Positions 54,334 through 62,751 of a stretch of DNA of 64,000 nt are shown piece after piece. The position numbers were made by a program, and so were the translations under genes. Position 1 is the first letter of the stretch. Every line of letters starts with the position of its first letter. The DNA comes from an uncultured Dyadobacter sp. (GTDB lineage: Bacteria; Bacteroidota; Bacteroidia; Cytophagales; Spirosomataceae): NCBI RefSeq assembly GCF_946482605.1, contig NZ_CAMLSE010000041.1:1-64000 (forward strand). Reading direction: 5' to 3'. The notes below the pieces were generated by a model. That model was not told where the DNA came from. It saw nothing but the letters and a program-made list of their open reading frames with translations, and did no database searches.

Positions 54334-55089
54334 ATGAAAATTGTAATCATAGGCGGTACGGGCCTGATCGGCTCCAACGTCACTAAAAAGCTTCGCCAGC
54401 TTGGCCATACTGTCATTGCCGGATCACCTTCCACCGGTATTAATGCACTTACAGGCGAGGGGCTTTCGGATGCATTGGAAAACACGGACGTGGTCGTCGA
54501 CCTTTCCAACTCTCCTTCATTTGAGGACGGTCCGGCCATCCAGTTTTTTCAGACCGTGGGCCGCAACATTTTGTCGGCTGAGTTGAATGCAGGTATCAAA
54601 CATCATGTAGCTTTATCCATTGTGGGTGCACACCTGATGGAAGGCATGGGTTATATGCGGGCGAAGAGAATTCAGGAAGACTTGGTAAAAAGCTCCGGTG
54701 TGCCCTACACGATCGTCCGCAGCACCCAATTCCAGGAATTTGTACCGACTATTGCTGCGGGAGGCACACAGGGGAATGAAGTTCATGTCTCACATATTGA
54801 TTTCCAGCCCATTGCCGCCGAGGAGGTGGCGCTATTCATCGCCCGGTTTGCGATATCTGAGCCTGCGAACGGAATTGTCGAGATTGCGGGCCCTGTCCGT
54901 GGGCCTATGAGTGAATTCGTGGAAGCTTATGTGAAGGCCAATGACGCAGGCAAATCGGTGATCGCCAACGACAGCAGTGAGTATTTCGGCCTGGCCGTGC
55001 CGACATCGACCTTGGTACCGGAAGGAAATGCGTACCTGGGTGAAACCCGGTTTCAGGAATATCTTCGGTCTATTTCGCCCCAGGCCTGA
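54334..55089 (+). CDS. NmrA/SDR-like NAD(P)-binding protein, copy 2
   Basis: 251 residues, opening IGGTGLIGSNVTKKLRQLGH and continuing LSNSPSFEDGPAIQFFQ. It aligns with the preceding protein along its whole length (shared STGINALTGEGL and VVVDLSNS segments, and PYTI..R.TQF), which shows a tandem duplication. It is 39 bp downstream, in the same operon, and followed by a terminator. Confidence 0.85.
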   Translation: MKIVIIGGTGLIGSNVTKKLRQLGHTVIAGSPSTGINALTGEGLSDALENTDVVVDLSNSPSFEDGPAIQFFQTVGRNILSAELNAGIKHHVALSIVGAHLMEGMGYMRAKRIQEDLVKSSGVPYTIVRSTQFQEFVPTIAAGGTQGNEVHVSHIDFQPIAAEEVALFIARFAISEPANGIVEIAGPVRGPMSEFVEAYVKANDAGKSVIANDSSEYFGLAVPTSTLVPEGNAYLGETRFQEYLRSISPQA

Positions 55090-55120
55090 CATCTTTCCAA
55101 TTTTTAAATTGTCCTGATCA

Positions 55121-55155
55121 TGCACGTTCGGTAGCTGCTATCGAACGTGCATTTT
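55121..55155 (+). terminator. Terminator after the NmrA-like pair
   Basis: TGCACGTTCG (55121-55130) and CGAACGTGCA (55142-55151) form a perfect 10-bp stem with a smaller TAGC/GCTA pair in the loop; TTTT follows at 55152. It is 31 bp after the second SDR gene. Confidence 0.8.
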
Positions 55156-55177
55156 AACAACTTCAAATGCGTATTCC

Positions 55178-55798
55178 ATGAACATTCAAAACGATAGAAG
55201 GGCATTGGTAAAATCCCTGCATTACATATCCGGAGTTACATTGTCGGTTTTTATAGCATTTCACTTACTAAACCATCTCTTTGCACTGGATGGACCAGCA
55301 AAACATATCCAGATCATGGAGCAGTTCCGGCTCGTTTACAGACATCCGGTCGTGGAAACGCTGCTATTGCTGGTCGTTTTCTTTCAGATTGTTACTGGCA
55401 TCAGACTGATTTACAAACGGGATGCCCGGGCCATTGCCGAGAAGATCCAGGTATATTCGGGTCTTTATCTTTCTTTTTTTCTTATTGCGCACGTGGGCGC
55501 AGTTCTTTCCGGGCGGTACATCGAACACCTGGACACCAATTTCTATTTTGCAGCGGCTGGGCTTAACTATTATCCTGCGACCTTCATTTTTATACCCTAC
55601 TATTTCCTGGCCGTGGCCTCAATCAGTTTGCACGTTTCCGCCATTCATTATTTGAAGACTAAATCGAAACCAGCGGCAGTTGGTATTGCTGTCGTTGGGA
55701 TAGTGACTTCATTTATTATCATACTAGCCTTTACGGATAGCTTTAAGTGGCTTGACATGCCACTACCGTATGAGCAGTTCATTAGGACGTTAATTTGA
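55178..55798 (+). CDS. Polytopic membrane protein, cytochrome b-like
   Basis: 206 residues with about five membrane helices (SGVTLSVFIAFHLLNHLFAL, ETLLLLVVFFQIVTGIRLIY, YLSFFLIAHVGAVLSG, YYFLAVASISLHVSAIHYL, VGIVTSFIIILAF). Histidines in the first, third and fourth helices (FHLLNH, AHVGAV, LHVSAIH) could bind heme, as in succinate dehydrogenase cytochrome b proteins. No partner flavoprotein or Fe-S subunit is nearby, so it is a stand-alone relative. Heme binding is inference. Confidence 0.55.
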   Translation: MNIQNDRRALVKSLHYISGVTLSVFIAFHLLNHLFALDGPAKHIQIMEQFRLVYRHPVVETLLLLVVFFQIVTGIRLIYKRDARAIAEKIQVYSGLYLSFFLIAHVGAVLSGRYIEHLDTNFYFAAAGLNYYPATFIFIPYYFLAVASISLHVSAIHYLKTKSKPAAVGIAVVGIVTSFIIILAFTDSFKWLDMPLPYEQFIRTLI

Positions 55799-55888
55799 AT
55801 CATCACAAAAACTATAAGTGCTACATTAGCGATCATATTAAGGACGATTCCCGATGATAGATTATGTCTATGATACTACTACGCTAAT

Positions 55889-55922
55889 TTATCCGGTCGT
55901 TTTTCCGTACTCACTGGGCCGG
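55889..55922. repeat. Dispersed intergenic repeat, copy A
   Basis: TATCCGGTCGTTTTTCCGTAC, a diverged copy of the sequence at 58951-58990. It lies in the gene-free stretch 55799-56141, which otherwise holds no recognisable gene. Confidence 0.45.
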
Positions 55923-56141
55923 TTACTAAGTGTGAAAAGATGCCCCTTGAAAAAAGTTGCATTACGGCCAGCGCAGCCATTCAAAATCGGATGGGATCGA
56001 GGGCAAAAAGAGCTGGGAGCCCAGCGCGCACTTTTAACGAACTTTAAGGTTGTGCCGGAGAAGGCTTCGCGCCGATAACAACTAAAGGATAAGTGCCCAC
56101 TTCTATTTTTGCAATAAAGTAAATAGGACACTGCTAATCCT

Positions 56142-56669
56142 CTATGCCAGTTTCTTTCTCATTAGTACGTCGGTCTGGACATCATCACCAAATTGGAAGA
56201 TGTGCGTGTCAAAGGCGACAAAACCATTCTTTTCATAAAACCGGATGGCCTTCGGATTTTCTTCCCAGACACCCAGCCAAAGAAGAGTTTTGTTTTCCTG
56301 GCGGGCGACAGTCAGTGCCTGCTCATAGAGTTGTTGCCCAACGTTTTTACCGTGGTAGGCATTCTTGACGTAAATGCGTTCAATTTCGAGGGCGGTTTCG
56401 CCCAGTGGCTCTGTCTGCGCCTCGCCCGTATTGATTTTCAAATACCCGACGGGGGCGCCGCCCTTCCAGGCAATGTAAAATTGGGAATCGGGATGGCTCA
56501 GCTCTGTTAAGACTTTCGCATCACTAAAATTTTCCTGTAGATATTTCTGCATGTCTTCGTCGGTGTTGGCTTCGGCGAAGGTTTCAAAAAAGGTTTCCCG
56601 TGCGATCTGTTGCACCGTCGACAGATCACCTATTGTAGCTTTATGAATCGTTATTTGCTCCATGTTCAC
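56142..56669 (-). CDS. GNAT-family N-acetyltransferase (PaiA-like)
   Basis: 175 residues. Typical GNAT regions: LSTVQQIARETFFETF, the acetyl-CoA-binding ALEIERIYVKNAYHGKNVGQ with the (Q/R)xxGx(G/A)-type loop HGKNVG, and WLGVWEENPKAIRFYEKNGF. The pattern resembles the polyamine acetyltransferase PaiA group. The start may be two codons later (MEQ). No partner gene is nearby. Confidence 0.82.
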   Translation of the reverse strand: MNMEQITIHKATIGDLSTVQQIARETFFETFAEANTDEDMQKYLQENFSDAKVLTELSHPDSQFYIAWKGGAPVGYLKINTGEAQTEPLGETALEIERIYVKNAYHGKNVGQQLYEQALTVARQENKTLLWLGVWEENPKAIRFYEKNGFVAFDTHIFQFGDDVQTDVLMRKKLA

Positions 56670-56857
56670 CCGTTATTTTTGGAGGATGGTGTCGTTTACA
56701 TCCGCCGTATTACATTGACCCCAAATCTAGCGCATGATTGGACTGTTACAATAGTCCGTTTTCAACACAGTTAGTCGTCCAATATACTTTCAAGTCTGAA
56801 TCATTCGGCGCGCCCGCCGTGTTAGCTGCTGCATCAGATGTTTAGCATGCGACTACG
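56670..56857. other. Intergenic stretch after GNAT gene
   Basis: No gene or clear signal seen; it leads into the repeat copy at 56858. Confidence 0.35.
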
Positions 56858-56914
56858 GACTATACAATCTTATCCTTTCAAAAAATTCGGTGGTTTTTCT
56901 GTATTTCAACGGCA
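56858..56914. repeat. Dispersed intergenic repeat, copy B
   Basis: Its first part, GACTATACAATCTTATCCTT, aligns with GATTATACGATCTTGTCTCT of copy D, and the second half shares GGTGGTTTTTCTGTA. Copies B and D are the two longest versions, about 55 bp. Confidence 0.5.
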
Positions 56915-56965
56915 CGGAGGAGTAATAAAAATTCAAGTCCTTGATTATGGTGGAATCTTGCACCA

Positions 56966-57464
56966 TTAATCATTTCCAACTACTGAGCTGCGACGTTCCA
57001 GCAGTATTACATCGCGCCAGATCCCATTACGTTTTCCAAGCTTTTTCACGGTAGCCGACTTGCCGGAAACCATGCCGCTCGTGAAGTGCAATGCTCGCTT
57101 TGTTTTCCGGGAATATCTGCGCTTGTAACGTCCAGAAACCGAGTTTTTCGCTTAGCGACACCAGGTCTGATAAAAGCGTCCGGCCAACACCGCGCCCGTG
57201 AAATTCCGGATCAATGTAGATGCTTGTTTCAGCCACGCCGCCATACACGCACCGGCCGGAAACAGCAGATAAAAATGCCCATCCAATAACCTGGCCGTTT
57301 TCTTCGGCCACAAGCTGCGGCTGGGCAAGAAACTTTGCTTTCAGCCCATCGACTTCCGGCGCTTGTGTCTCGTATGTCGCATCACCGGTATCAATGCCCA
57401 TCTGGTAAATCTGTTATACCTGTGGCCAGTCCGATGCAACAAGGGGACGAATATTTAAAGCCAT
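56966..57464 (-). pseudogene. arsN-like (arsinothricin-type) N-acetyltransferase, broken
   Basis: The frame begins at the ATG 57464, overlapping the arsC stop (TAATG), and reads MALNIRPLVASDWPQV, but the next codon is TAA (57414-57416). It then reads QIYQMGIDTGDATYETQA and AETSIYIDPEFHGRGVGRTL to YREKAWKT, where one extra A shifts the frame. Removing it continues as LGKRNGIWRDVILLERRS with a stop at 56966. The protein is of the ArsN/PAT type (GNAT that acetylates arsinothricin or phosphinothricin), fitting the ars operon. Translation restarting at 57401 would give a protein lacking both ends. Confidence 0.8.
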
Positions 57465-57877
57465 TATGCAGGTAGTTTTTCATGGATAAATTCGCGGCTG
57501 TACTCTTTGATTTCATCCCGAACCCTACGGAATGACGTTACCAGGTCTTCACCTGGCGTATGGCCTGGATCAGAAAAACTATGGTGGAACAACTCACCCG
57601 CAGACGGGAAATAAGGGCATTGCTCAGTTGCATTATCGCAAACCGTGATCACAAAGTCGAAAGCGACGCCGGTATATTCGTCGGCATGGTTCGACGTGTG
57701 ATGCGAGATATCAAGACCATCTTCCGCCATTACCTGGATGGCAACCGGGTTTACACCTTTGGGATCTACACCGGCGCTATATACTTCTGCGCGGTCACCT
57801 GCAAAATACTGTAAATACCCTTGCGCCAATTGGCTGCGAGCTGAATTGCCCGTGCATAATACTAAAATTCGCTTCAT
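57464..57877 (-). CDS. arsC: Arsenate reductase ArsC (low-molecular-weight phosphatase type)
   Basis: 137 residues from the ATG at 57877 (MKRILVLCTGNSARSQLAQG). The P-loop CTGNSARS holds the catalytic Cys and Arg. Two further Cys (VCDNATEQCP) match the thioredoxin-coupled relay of ArsC enzymes. It reduces arsenate to arsenite for export or further modification. It overlaps the start of the downstream acetyltransferase pseudogene and lies in the ars operon. Confidence 0.9.
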   Translation of the reverse strand: MKRILVLCTGNSARSQLAQGYLQYFAGDRAEVYSAGVDPKGVNPVAIQVMAEDGLDISHHTSNHADEYTGVAFDFVITVCDNATEQCPYFPSAGELFHHSFSDPGHTPGEDLVTSFRRVRDEIKEYSREFIHEKLPA

Positions 57878-57896
57878 ACTGGTAATTGATTGATAA

Positions 57897-58481
57897 TTAG
57901 CAACAGCCGGAACCCGGTTTGCATGCAGCGCCATCAGCACCGGCAACTTCCAATTCTTCTTTTTCAGGAGTCGGGCCACAGCAGGACGCGGCCGCAGGAC
58001 CCGTCCCGCATGATTGATCGCGTGTTAGTGCTTTGCACTGCGTAAAATCCGGAGCTAGATTGACAATGAAGCTATCACCTTCGGGCAAAAGCTCACTTGG
58101 GTACATTTGGCGCGTATCAAATTTTGAATTGCCAAACTCGATTTTCACAACCGCATTCGGATTAAGCGGTAACGACTTTTCAACCAGGCTCACAATTTTA
58201 AGTGCTTTGCTGACCAGCATCGACCGCTCGGTTTCACTTACCGGTGGCTCCCACAGCTGCACGATTACCTCCGTCCAGCTATTCATTACACCACCACAAT
58301 CGACCGAAACAATCGGTGCCTGTTTGATTTCGGTGATGTGAAATGATCGGTTAACAAACTTGCCTGCTTCATATTGGAATTGCAGGTGCAGGTCAGGATT
58401 TTCTTCGAGCGTGCTTTTGAAAGCCTGCCAGGTGAGCGCACCCGGGGTCATTGAGTTCAACTGATTGCTCATAGCTATCAT
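57897..58481 (-). CDS. DUF6428 protein of the ars operon
   Basis: 194 residues; the start may also be 58472 (MSNQLNSM). It has an N-terminal domain of about 140 residues (SFHITEIKQAPIVSVDCGGV) that occurs in Bacteroidota ars operons, and a Cys-rich tail with SCGTGPAAASCCGPTP and CKPGSGCC. The thiols could bind arsenite. It sits between arsR and arsC, so metalloid handling is the likely role. No enzyme activity is known to me. Confidence 0.75.
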   Translation of the reverse strand: MIAMSNQLNSMTPGALTWQAFKSTLEENPDLHLQFQYEAGKFVNRSFHITEIKQAPIVSVDCGGVMNSWTEVIVQLWEPPVSETERSMLVSKALKIVSLVEKSLPLNPNAVVKIEFGNSKFDTRQMYPSELLPEGDSFIVNLAPDFTQCKALTRDQSCGTGPAAASCCGPTPEKEELEVAGADGAACKPGSGCC

Positions 58482-58487
58482 TGTTAT

Positions 58488-58503
58488 AATGTAATATTAC
58501 GAT
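58488..58503. promoter_or_regulatory. ArsR-type operator, second site
   Basis: AATGTAATATTACGAT matches the inferred palindrome ATCGTAATATTACGAT at 14 of 16 positions. It lies between arsR and the DUF6428 gene, just before that gene's start, so the operon may have a second regulated promoter. Confidence 0.5.
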
Positions 58504-58527
58504 TGATTTGCACAAAAAAATACTCGC

Positions 58528-58857
58528 TTAGTTACAGCAAGTCACTCCCTCAAAGGATTCTAGGATCGAGCCGAATGCTTGCCGAGCTTCTTCCCACACC
58601 GGAGGATTAATGCAGTAGCAGACACGGGGCGGGTTAATTTCTCCCTGGATAATGCCGATACGTTTCAGCTCCTTCAAATGCTGAGAAACCGTCGCCTGGG
58701 CAAGTTCCAGTTCATCCACCAGGTCACCGCAAACGCAAGCTTTACGAGCAATCAGCAGCTGCAAAATTGCTACCCGTGCCGGGTGTGCAAATGCTTTTGC
58801 CAGATCCGCAATGCGGTTCTGTTGCTCAGTGAATATCTGTGTCTTCGTAACTCCCAT
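58528..58857 (-). CDS. arsR: ArsR-family metalloregulator
   Basis: 109 residues, a complete ArsR/SmtB winged helix. The HTH is [20 protein letters not shown]. The CVCGDL motif (C41, C43) at the start of the DNA-binding helix region is the classical As(III)/Sb(III) site; more Cys occur at the C-terminus (VTCCN). It represses the ars operon until arsenite binds. It is the first gene of that operon. Confidence 0.92.
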   Translation of the reverse strand: MGVTKTQIFTEQQNRIADLAKAFAHPARVAILQLLIARKACVCGDLVDELELAQATVSQHLKELKRIGIIQGEINPPRVCYCINPPVWEEARQAFGSILESFEGVTCCN

Positions 58858-58884
58858 GATGCAAACATAATGGAAAAAAGAGAT

Positions 58885-58900
58885 ATCGCAATATTACGAT
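58885..58900. promoter_or_regulatory. ArsR-type operator upstream of arsR
   Basis: ATCGCAATATTACGAT, an imperfect palindrome with only one mispaired position per half, 28 bp upstream of the arsR start. The same core AATATTACGAT recurs before the next gene of the operon. Confidence 0.55.
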
Positions 58901-58950
58901 GGGTGATTTATCGGTAAAGCCACATAACTATTAGTTATAAGCACGAGACA

Positions 58951-58990
58951 AAGATTTATCCGGTGGTTTTTCTGTACTCTGCCGGCCGTG
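58951..58990. repeat. Dispersed intergenic repeat, copy C
   Basis: TCCGGTGGTTTTTCTGTACT with CTGCCGG following; this 20-base core is shared, with one change, by copy D at 59655-59693. Confidence 0.5.
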
Positions 58991-59050
58991 ATATCATTTA
59001 TTCTAAGGAAATTGATCATCTGTCGCCCTCATACGGATTTTTGATCGTTA

Positions 59051-59395
59051 TCATCGGAGCTTTGCGGAAGTGACTATAAAGGGTACAGGTGTTAAATTCT
59101 TTTTTTCTAGTTCCTTTGAAGTCAAAAAATAGCCCGTCACGTAGACAGCTAAACTATCTTGCATAAATTGTTTGGGAATATTGCACCCGCCCCAAGCAAC
59201 GCCATTAGATGCTATCAGTTGGCAACCGATTGCTAATCCACTGCTGAGTTGCACCGTTACTGGCGCATCAACAATATATTCATCACGGGTTAACCCTTCA
59301 AATCCGTAACAGCCATACGCCTCTGAACTTATTTTGTCTTCCTTGCAATTTAGCAAACCCAACATGCATACACTAGCGAGTACAAAGCGTTTCAT
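59051..59395 (-). CDS. Small lipoprotein of unknown function
   Basis: 114 residues from the ATG at 59395 (MKRFVLASVCMLGLLNC). The LLNC lipobox places the lipidated Cys at residue 17. The rest has four more Cys (YGCYGF, GCQL, GGCNIP) and beta-rich sequence; no family recognised. Likely anchored in the outer membrane, facing the periplasm or outside. Confidence 0.6.
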   Translation of the reverse strand: MKRFVLASVCMLGLLNCKEDKISSEAYGCYGFEGLTRDEYIVDAPVTVQLSSGLAIGCQLIASNGVAWGGCNIPKQFMQDSLAVYVTGYFLTSKELEKKNLTPVPFIVTSAKLR

Positions 59396-59620
59396 AAGTC
59401 GGTTAGTTAGATGATTCTTCAAGTATCAAACAGAGCTATTTCTTTACAGGATTCGGTTTAAGACAGTTTGGTTGGAAAAATCCCGTCTTATAATTGTTCC
59501 CTACGTACGACGGCTCAACTAGGTGCTGCTGCTCCTAAAAGAAATAATTCCCACTGTTTGGATGACCCCGCTACGGCAAAATACCTACGTTAAAATACTG
59601 GCATCCAATTCTAAACTCAC
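59396..59620. other. Intergenic stretch after lipoprotein gene
   Basis: No gene or clear motif found. Confidence 0.3.
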
Positions 59621-59636
59621 AAAACGGTCGTTGCTT

Positions 59637-59693
59637 TCGATTATACGATCTTGTCTCTTCAAATAATCCAGTGGTTTTTCTGTACTCTGCCGA
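59637..59693. repeat. Dispersed intergenic repeat, copy D
   Basis: Reads GATTATACGATCTTGTCTCT followed after a few bases by CAGTGGTTTTTCTGTACTCT. It aligns with copy B over its whole length and with copy C over its right half. Confidence 0.55.
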
Positions 59694-59892
59694 ACTGGTG
59701 ACACTTGGCATGTATCGTTCGAAGGAATGTTTGAGTTCATTATAGGCGGAGCGGTACACCTTAATCTGTACTTTTCGTCGGCATATTTTTCTGGATGTCT
59801 TGGGATCGGCTTATGCTTCACTGCATATGCAAATGATCGTTAGTCATACACTTCAAGAGAGTGATGAGATATATAGAGTTCTGTAGATTCCT

Positions 59893-60199
59893 TCAAAGAA
59901 CTTGTGCCCCCAAAAAGTTTGCGCGGAAACTGGAAGGTGATTCGCCGGTCTTAGTCATGAACAGCCTGCTGAAATAGGCCGGATCGTCGTAGCCGAGGTT
60001 GTAGGCGATTTCCTTGGCGGTAAGGGAAGTGTGCACCAGCAGCCGCTTTGCTTCGAGTATAATCCGGTTCTTGATCACCTCGTTTGGCTGCGGCAGCCGC
60101 AGGCGGTTGAATTTGTGGGTGATCGTTTTCGGGGCCATGCAGAGGAAATCGGCGTAATCGGCGACGGTGTGTTTGGATTTATAATGCTCCTGCTGATTT
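59893..60199 (-). pseudogene. AraC-family regulator, C-terminal fragment
   Basis: Only the DNA-binding domain is left: KSKHTVADYADFLCMAPKTI begins upstream of the first ATG (60138), so homology extends to about 60195, where an in-frame TAA stands. The second HTH is intact (LTAKEIAYNLGYDDPAYFSR). The entire sensor domain is missing, and the other side of the break is the signal peptide of an amidohydrolase on the opposite strand. Confidence 0.75.
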
Positions 60200-61470
60200 T
60201 ACATCACGTCAATGGACAAAGCCCGCCGAAGAAAGCAATTTTGATCCGAGCGGGATTGGTCTACAATAGTGAAAAGAATCTGTTTGAAAAAGACCAGGAA
60301 ATATTAATTGTCGATGGTAAGATAGCTGATCTCGGGCGAAAGGTCTCCGCTCCATCTGGAACTAAAATAATCGACATGAGCAAGCATACAGTTACACCGG
60401 GCTTGGTTGATGCTCATACCCATCTATTGCTGTCGATACCTTATTCTGTAGGCCCGAACCCGATGGTGGTGGATCCTTTGGTAAATTCTGGAACTGATCG
60501 CGTCCTACGGGGAGCCGCTATCGCAAAAAGCTACCTTAATGCTGGTTTTACGACGGTCCGTGATCTGGGAAATTCGGGTATGTTCCTGGACGTGACGTTA
60601 AAGAATGCAATTGATAAAGGTTATGTTGAAGGGCCGAGAATGTTTGTATCCGGACCAATATTGAGTGCTGTGGGAGGACAGTTTGAAAAGCTGCCACCTC
60701 ATTTAAGCGATCTGCCGGCGAAGGAATACAGGATCATTAAAGGAGCAGATGATGCCCGCCAAGCCGTGATGGAGCATCTTAATGCAGGTGTAGATGTTAT
60801 TAAGATATGTTCGGACAATTCACCCAATACTTTTCTTCTGACGATTGAGCAGATGCAGGCAATTGTTGAAACTGCACACCTGTACGGCAAAAAGGTAACA
60901 GCACATGCAACATATGATAAATCTATCCGGAATGCGATTCTAGCTGGTGTCGATGGCATTGAGCACGGCTATGGAATTTCAGATTCATCACTAACCCTTA
61001 TGGCGCAACGAAACGTCTACTGGGTACCTACACCTGTCTCGTTTCAGGAAGGGATGATACGTGTAAAGCGTCAAAGTGGTATAACTGGCAAGGATGCAGA
61101 AGCAATTGTAAACGACTTTGTACAACCGAACAAGGTTGCTATCCAGTCGGCCCTAAAAAAGGGCATTAAAATTGTCGCCGGCTCTGATAGTTATAGTGAA
61201 ACTGGCCAACCGATGGGAGATCAAGCGAAAGACGTTTTGGTCGCCCTTAACGAAACGGGGGCAAGTCCAGCAGATGTTCTGCGATTTGCTACATACAATC
61301 CAGCTCAAATTTTGAATATGCAAGGCAGGGTCGGCACATTGAAAAAAGGAGCGCTGGCTGATATTAGTGTATTTGAAGGAAATTTGGAGGAAAACTTTTC
61401 GAAATCTCTATTCCATGTTCGGTTGGTGCTAAAAGGAGGAAATGTTGTTTTCCAGTCCGATAGCGAGTGA
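60184..61470 (+). CDS. Secreted amidohydrolase (imidazolonepropionase/prolidase-like)
   Basis: 428 residues from the ATG at 60184; longer frames overlap the AraC fragment and are not coding. The first residues (MLLLILHHVNGQ) look like a signal peptide shortened at its start. The amidohydrolase metal site is complete: DAHTHL, the carboxylated Lys region VIKICSD, AHATYDKS, DGIEHG and AGSDSY. Relatives hydrolyse Xaa-Pro or other dipeptides and related amides. The start codon lies in the joined AraC DNA, so correct export and expression are uncertain. Confidence 0.78.
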   Translation: MLLLILHHVNGQSPPKKAILIRAGLVYNSEKNLFEKDQEILIVDGKIADLGRKVSAPSGTKIIDMSKHTVTPGLVDAHTHLLLSIPYSVGPNPMVVDPLVNSGTDRVLRGAAIAKSYLNAGFTTVRDLGNSGMFLDVTLKNAIDKGYVEGPRMFVSGPILSAVGGQFEKLPPHLSDLPAKEYRIIKGADDARQAVMEHLNAGVDVIKICSDNSPNTFLLTIEQMQAIVETAHLYGKKVTAHATYDKSIRNAILAGVDGIEHGYGISDSSLTLMAQRNVYWVPTPVSFQEGMIRVKRQSGITGKDAEAIVNDFVQPNKVAIQSALKKGIKIVAGSDSYSETGQPMGDQAKDVLVALNETGASPADVLRFATYNPAQILNMQGRVGTLKKGALADISVFEGNLEENFSKSLFHVRLVLKGGNVVFQSDSE

Positions 61471-61770
61471 ATGGCGTGATATATCATTTGGTAATTATAG
61501 GCAAAATATAGCTTATCCTGTTTGAAAAGCCAACGACTTCCTTTTCACCAGCTACCTTTAAAACGACCATTAAAACCAGAAAATGCAGTAGCGATGCACT
61601 ACGCTGTCCCCGATAATGGGTACTATGTTAAGTGACTGGATAGGGAACATGAAGCTGCTTTTGAAAATGTTTTAGAGAGCTAAAAGGTATGCCCTTGGAT
61701 AGCCCAGAAACTTGATAGATATGTTTTAATGTAAATTTAAGACCTTCGTGCCGTTGGATCTACTTTCAAC
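61471..61770. other. Intergenic stretch before CPBP protease gene
   Basis: No gene or clear structure. Confidence 0.3.
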
Positions 61771-62676
61771 ATGTCTATCAGGTTTACCATGCAAAAAACT
61801 AGTTCTGTGTTGCTTTTAATAGGGGTCGTACTCGTAAGTATGGCCATGGGCGTCCTGATTACTCATTTTATTGTGTTCACACCAAAGCCGTACGAGCAGA
61901 GCGCAGTACCATCTTTGAAGCATTTGGATCAATGGTATCTCAGAATGTTTTTACATGCTGTTAATCATTTCTTCACTTTCTTGTTACCGGCCATCTTTTT
62001 CTGGCTTGTGGTGGAAAACCGGACCTGCGATGAATTGTCAACTTCACCCGTCGACGGCGTTGCGTCAGCTTGGATAGCAGTTGCTGTGGTGATTCTCCTA
62101 ATACCTGTTAACAAACAAATCATCGATTGGAACCAGAATATTCAACTTCCTAAGATTTTTACAGAGGTTGAACGCTGGATGCGAGCTAAGGAACAGGAAA
62201 AGACGTTGTTAACCCAAGGGCTGTTACGAACTGATTCATTGTCAAAATTATTTGTGTCCCTGATGGTGTTTGCGTTTATTGGTCCACTTGGGGAAGAGCT
62301 TTTTTTTCGAGGAGTACTTCAACGAAAGCTAAACGAGTGGGGATTAAGTTCATTTAAAAGCATTTGGGCGGCGGCTGTTATTTTTAGTCTGATTCATTTT
62401 CAATTCTACGGATTCTTTCCGCGGTTGCTTTTAGGGGCGCTCTTTGGTTATTTATTTTATTGGTCAGGAAACATCTGTATACCAGTAGTAGCCCATGTCG
62501 TCAATAATGGACTTTTTGTGTTAACCGCATTTGTTCATGAAAGATGGCCTTGGTTGGGTGCTAATATCGAGATAGTTATCGACAATTGGTTGTCATGCAT
62601 GATTTCCGTTGCGTTGTCGGCCCTTGCTCTATTTTTCTTTTGGAGACGTAGCTTTAAAAGGATGGATGTAACTTAG
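61771..62676 (+). CDS. CPBP-family intramembrane metalloprotease
   Basis: 301 residues with about eight hydrophobic segments. The three motifs of the CAAX-protease/bacteriocin-processing (Abi) family are present: GEELFFRG (EExxxR), SLIHFQF (FxxxH) and PVVAHVVNNGLF (HxxxN). These membrane proteases act on unknown substrates in bacteria. The start may be at 61789 (MQKTSSVLL), which gives a cleaner signal anchor. Confidence 0.88.
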   Translation: MSIRFTMQKTSSVLLLIGVVLVSMAMGVLITHFIVFTPKPYEQSAVPSLKHLDQWYLRMFLHAVNHFFTFLLPAIFFWLVVENRTCDELSTSPVDGVASAWIAVAVVILLIPVNKQIIDWNQNIQLPKIFTEVERWMRAKEQEKTLLTQGLLRTDSLSKLFVSLMVFAFIGPLGEELFFRGVLQRKLNEWGLSSFKSIWAAAVIFSLIHFQFYGFFPRLLLGALFGYLFYWSGNICIPVVAHVVNNGLFVLTAFVHERWPWLGANIEIVIDNWLSCMISVALSALALFFFWRRSFKRMDVT

Positions 62677-62751
62677 TCATACAAACGCAGTCTTAGTCGA
62701 ACGATCGTGCGGATATGCATATTTTCTGATTATACGAATCTTGGCTCACGA

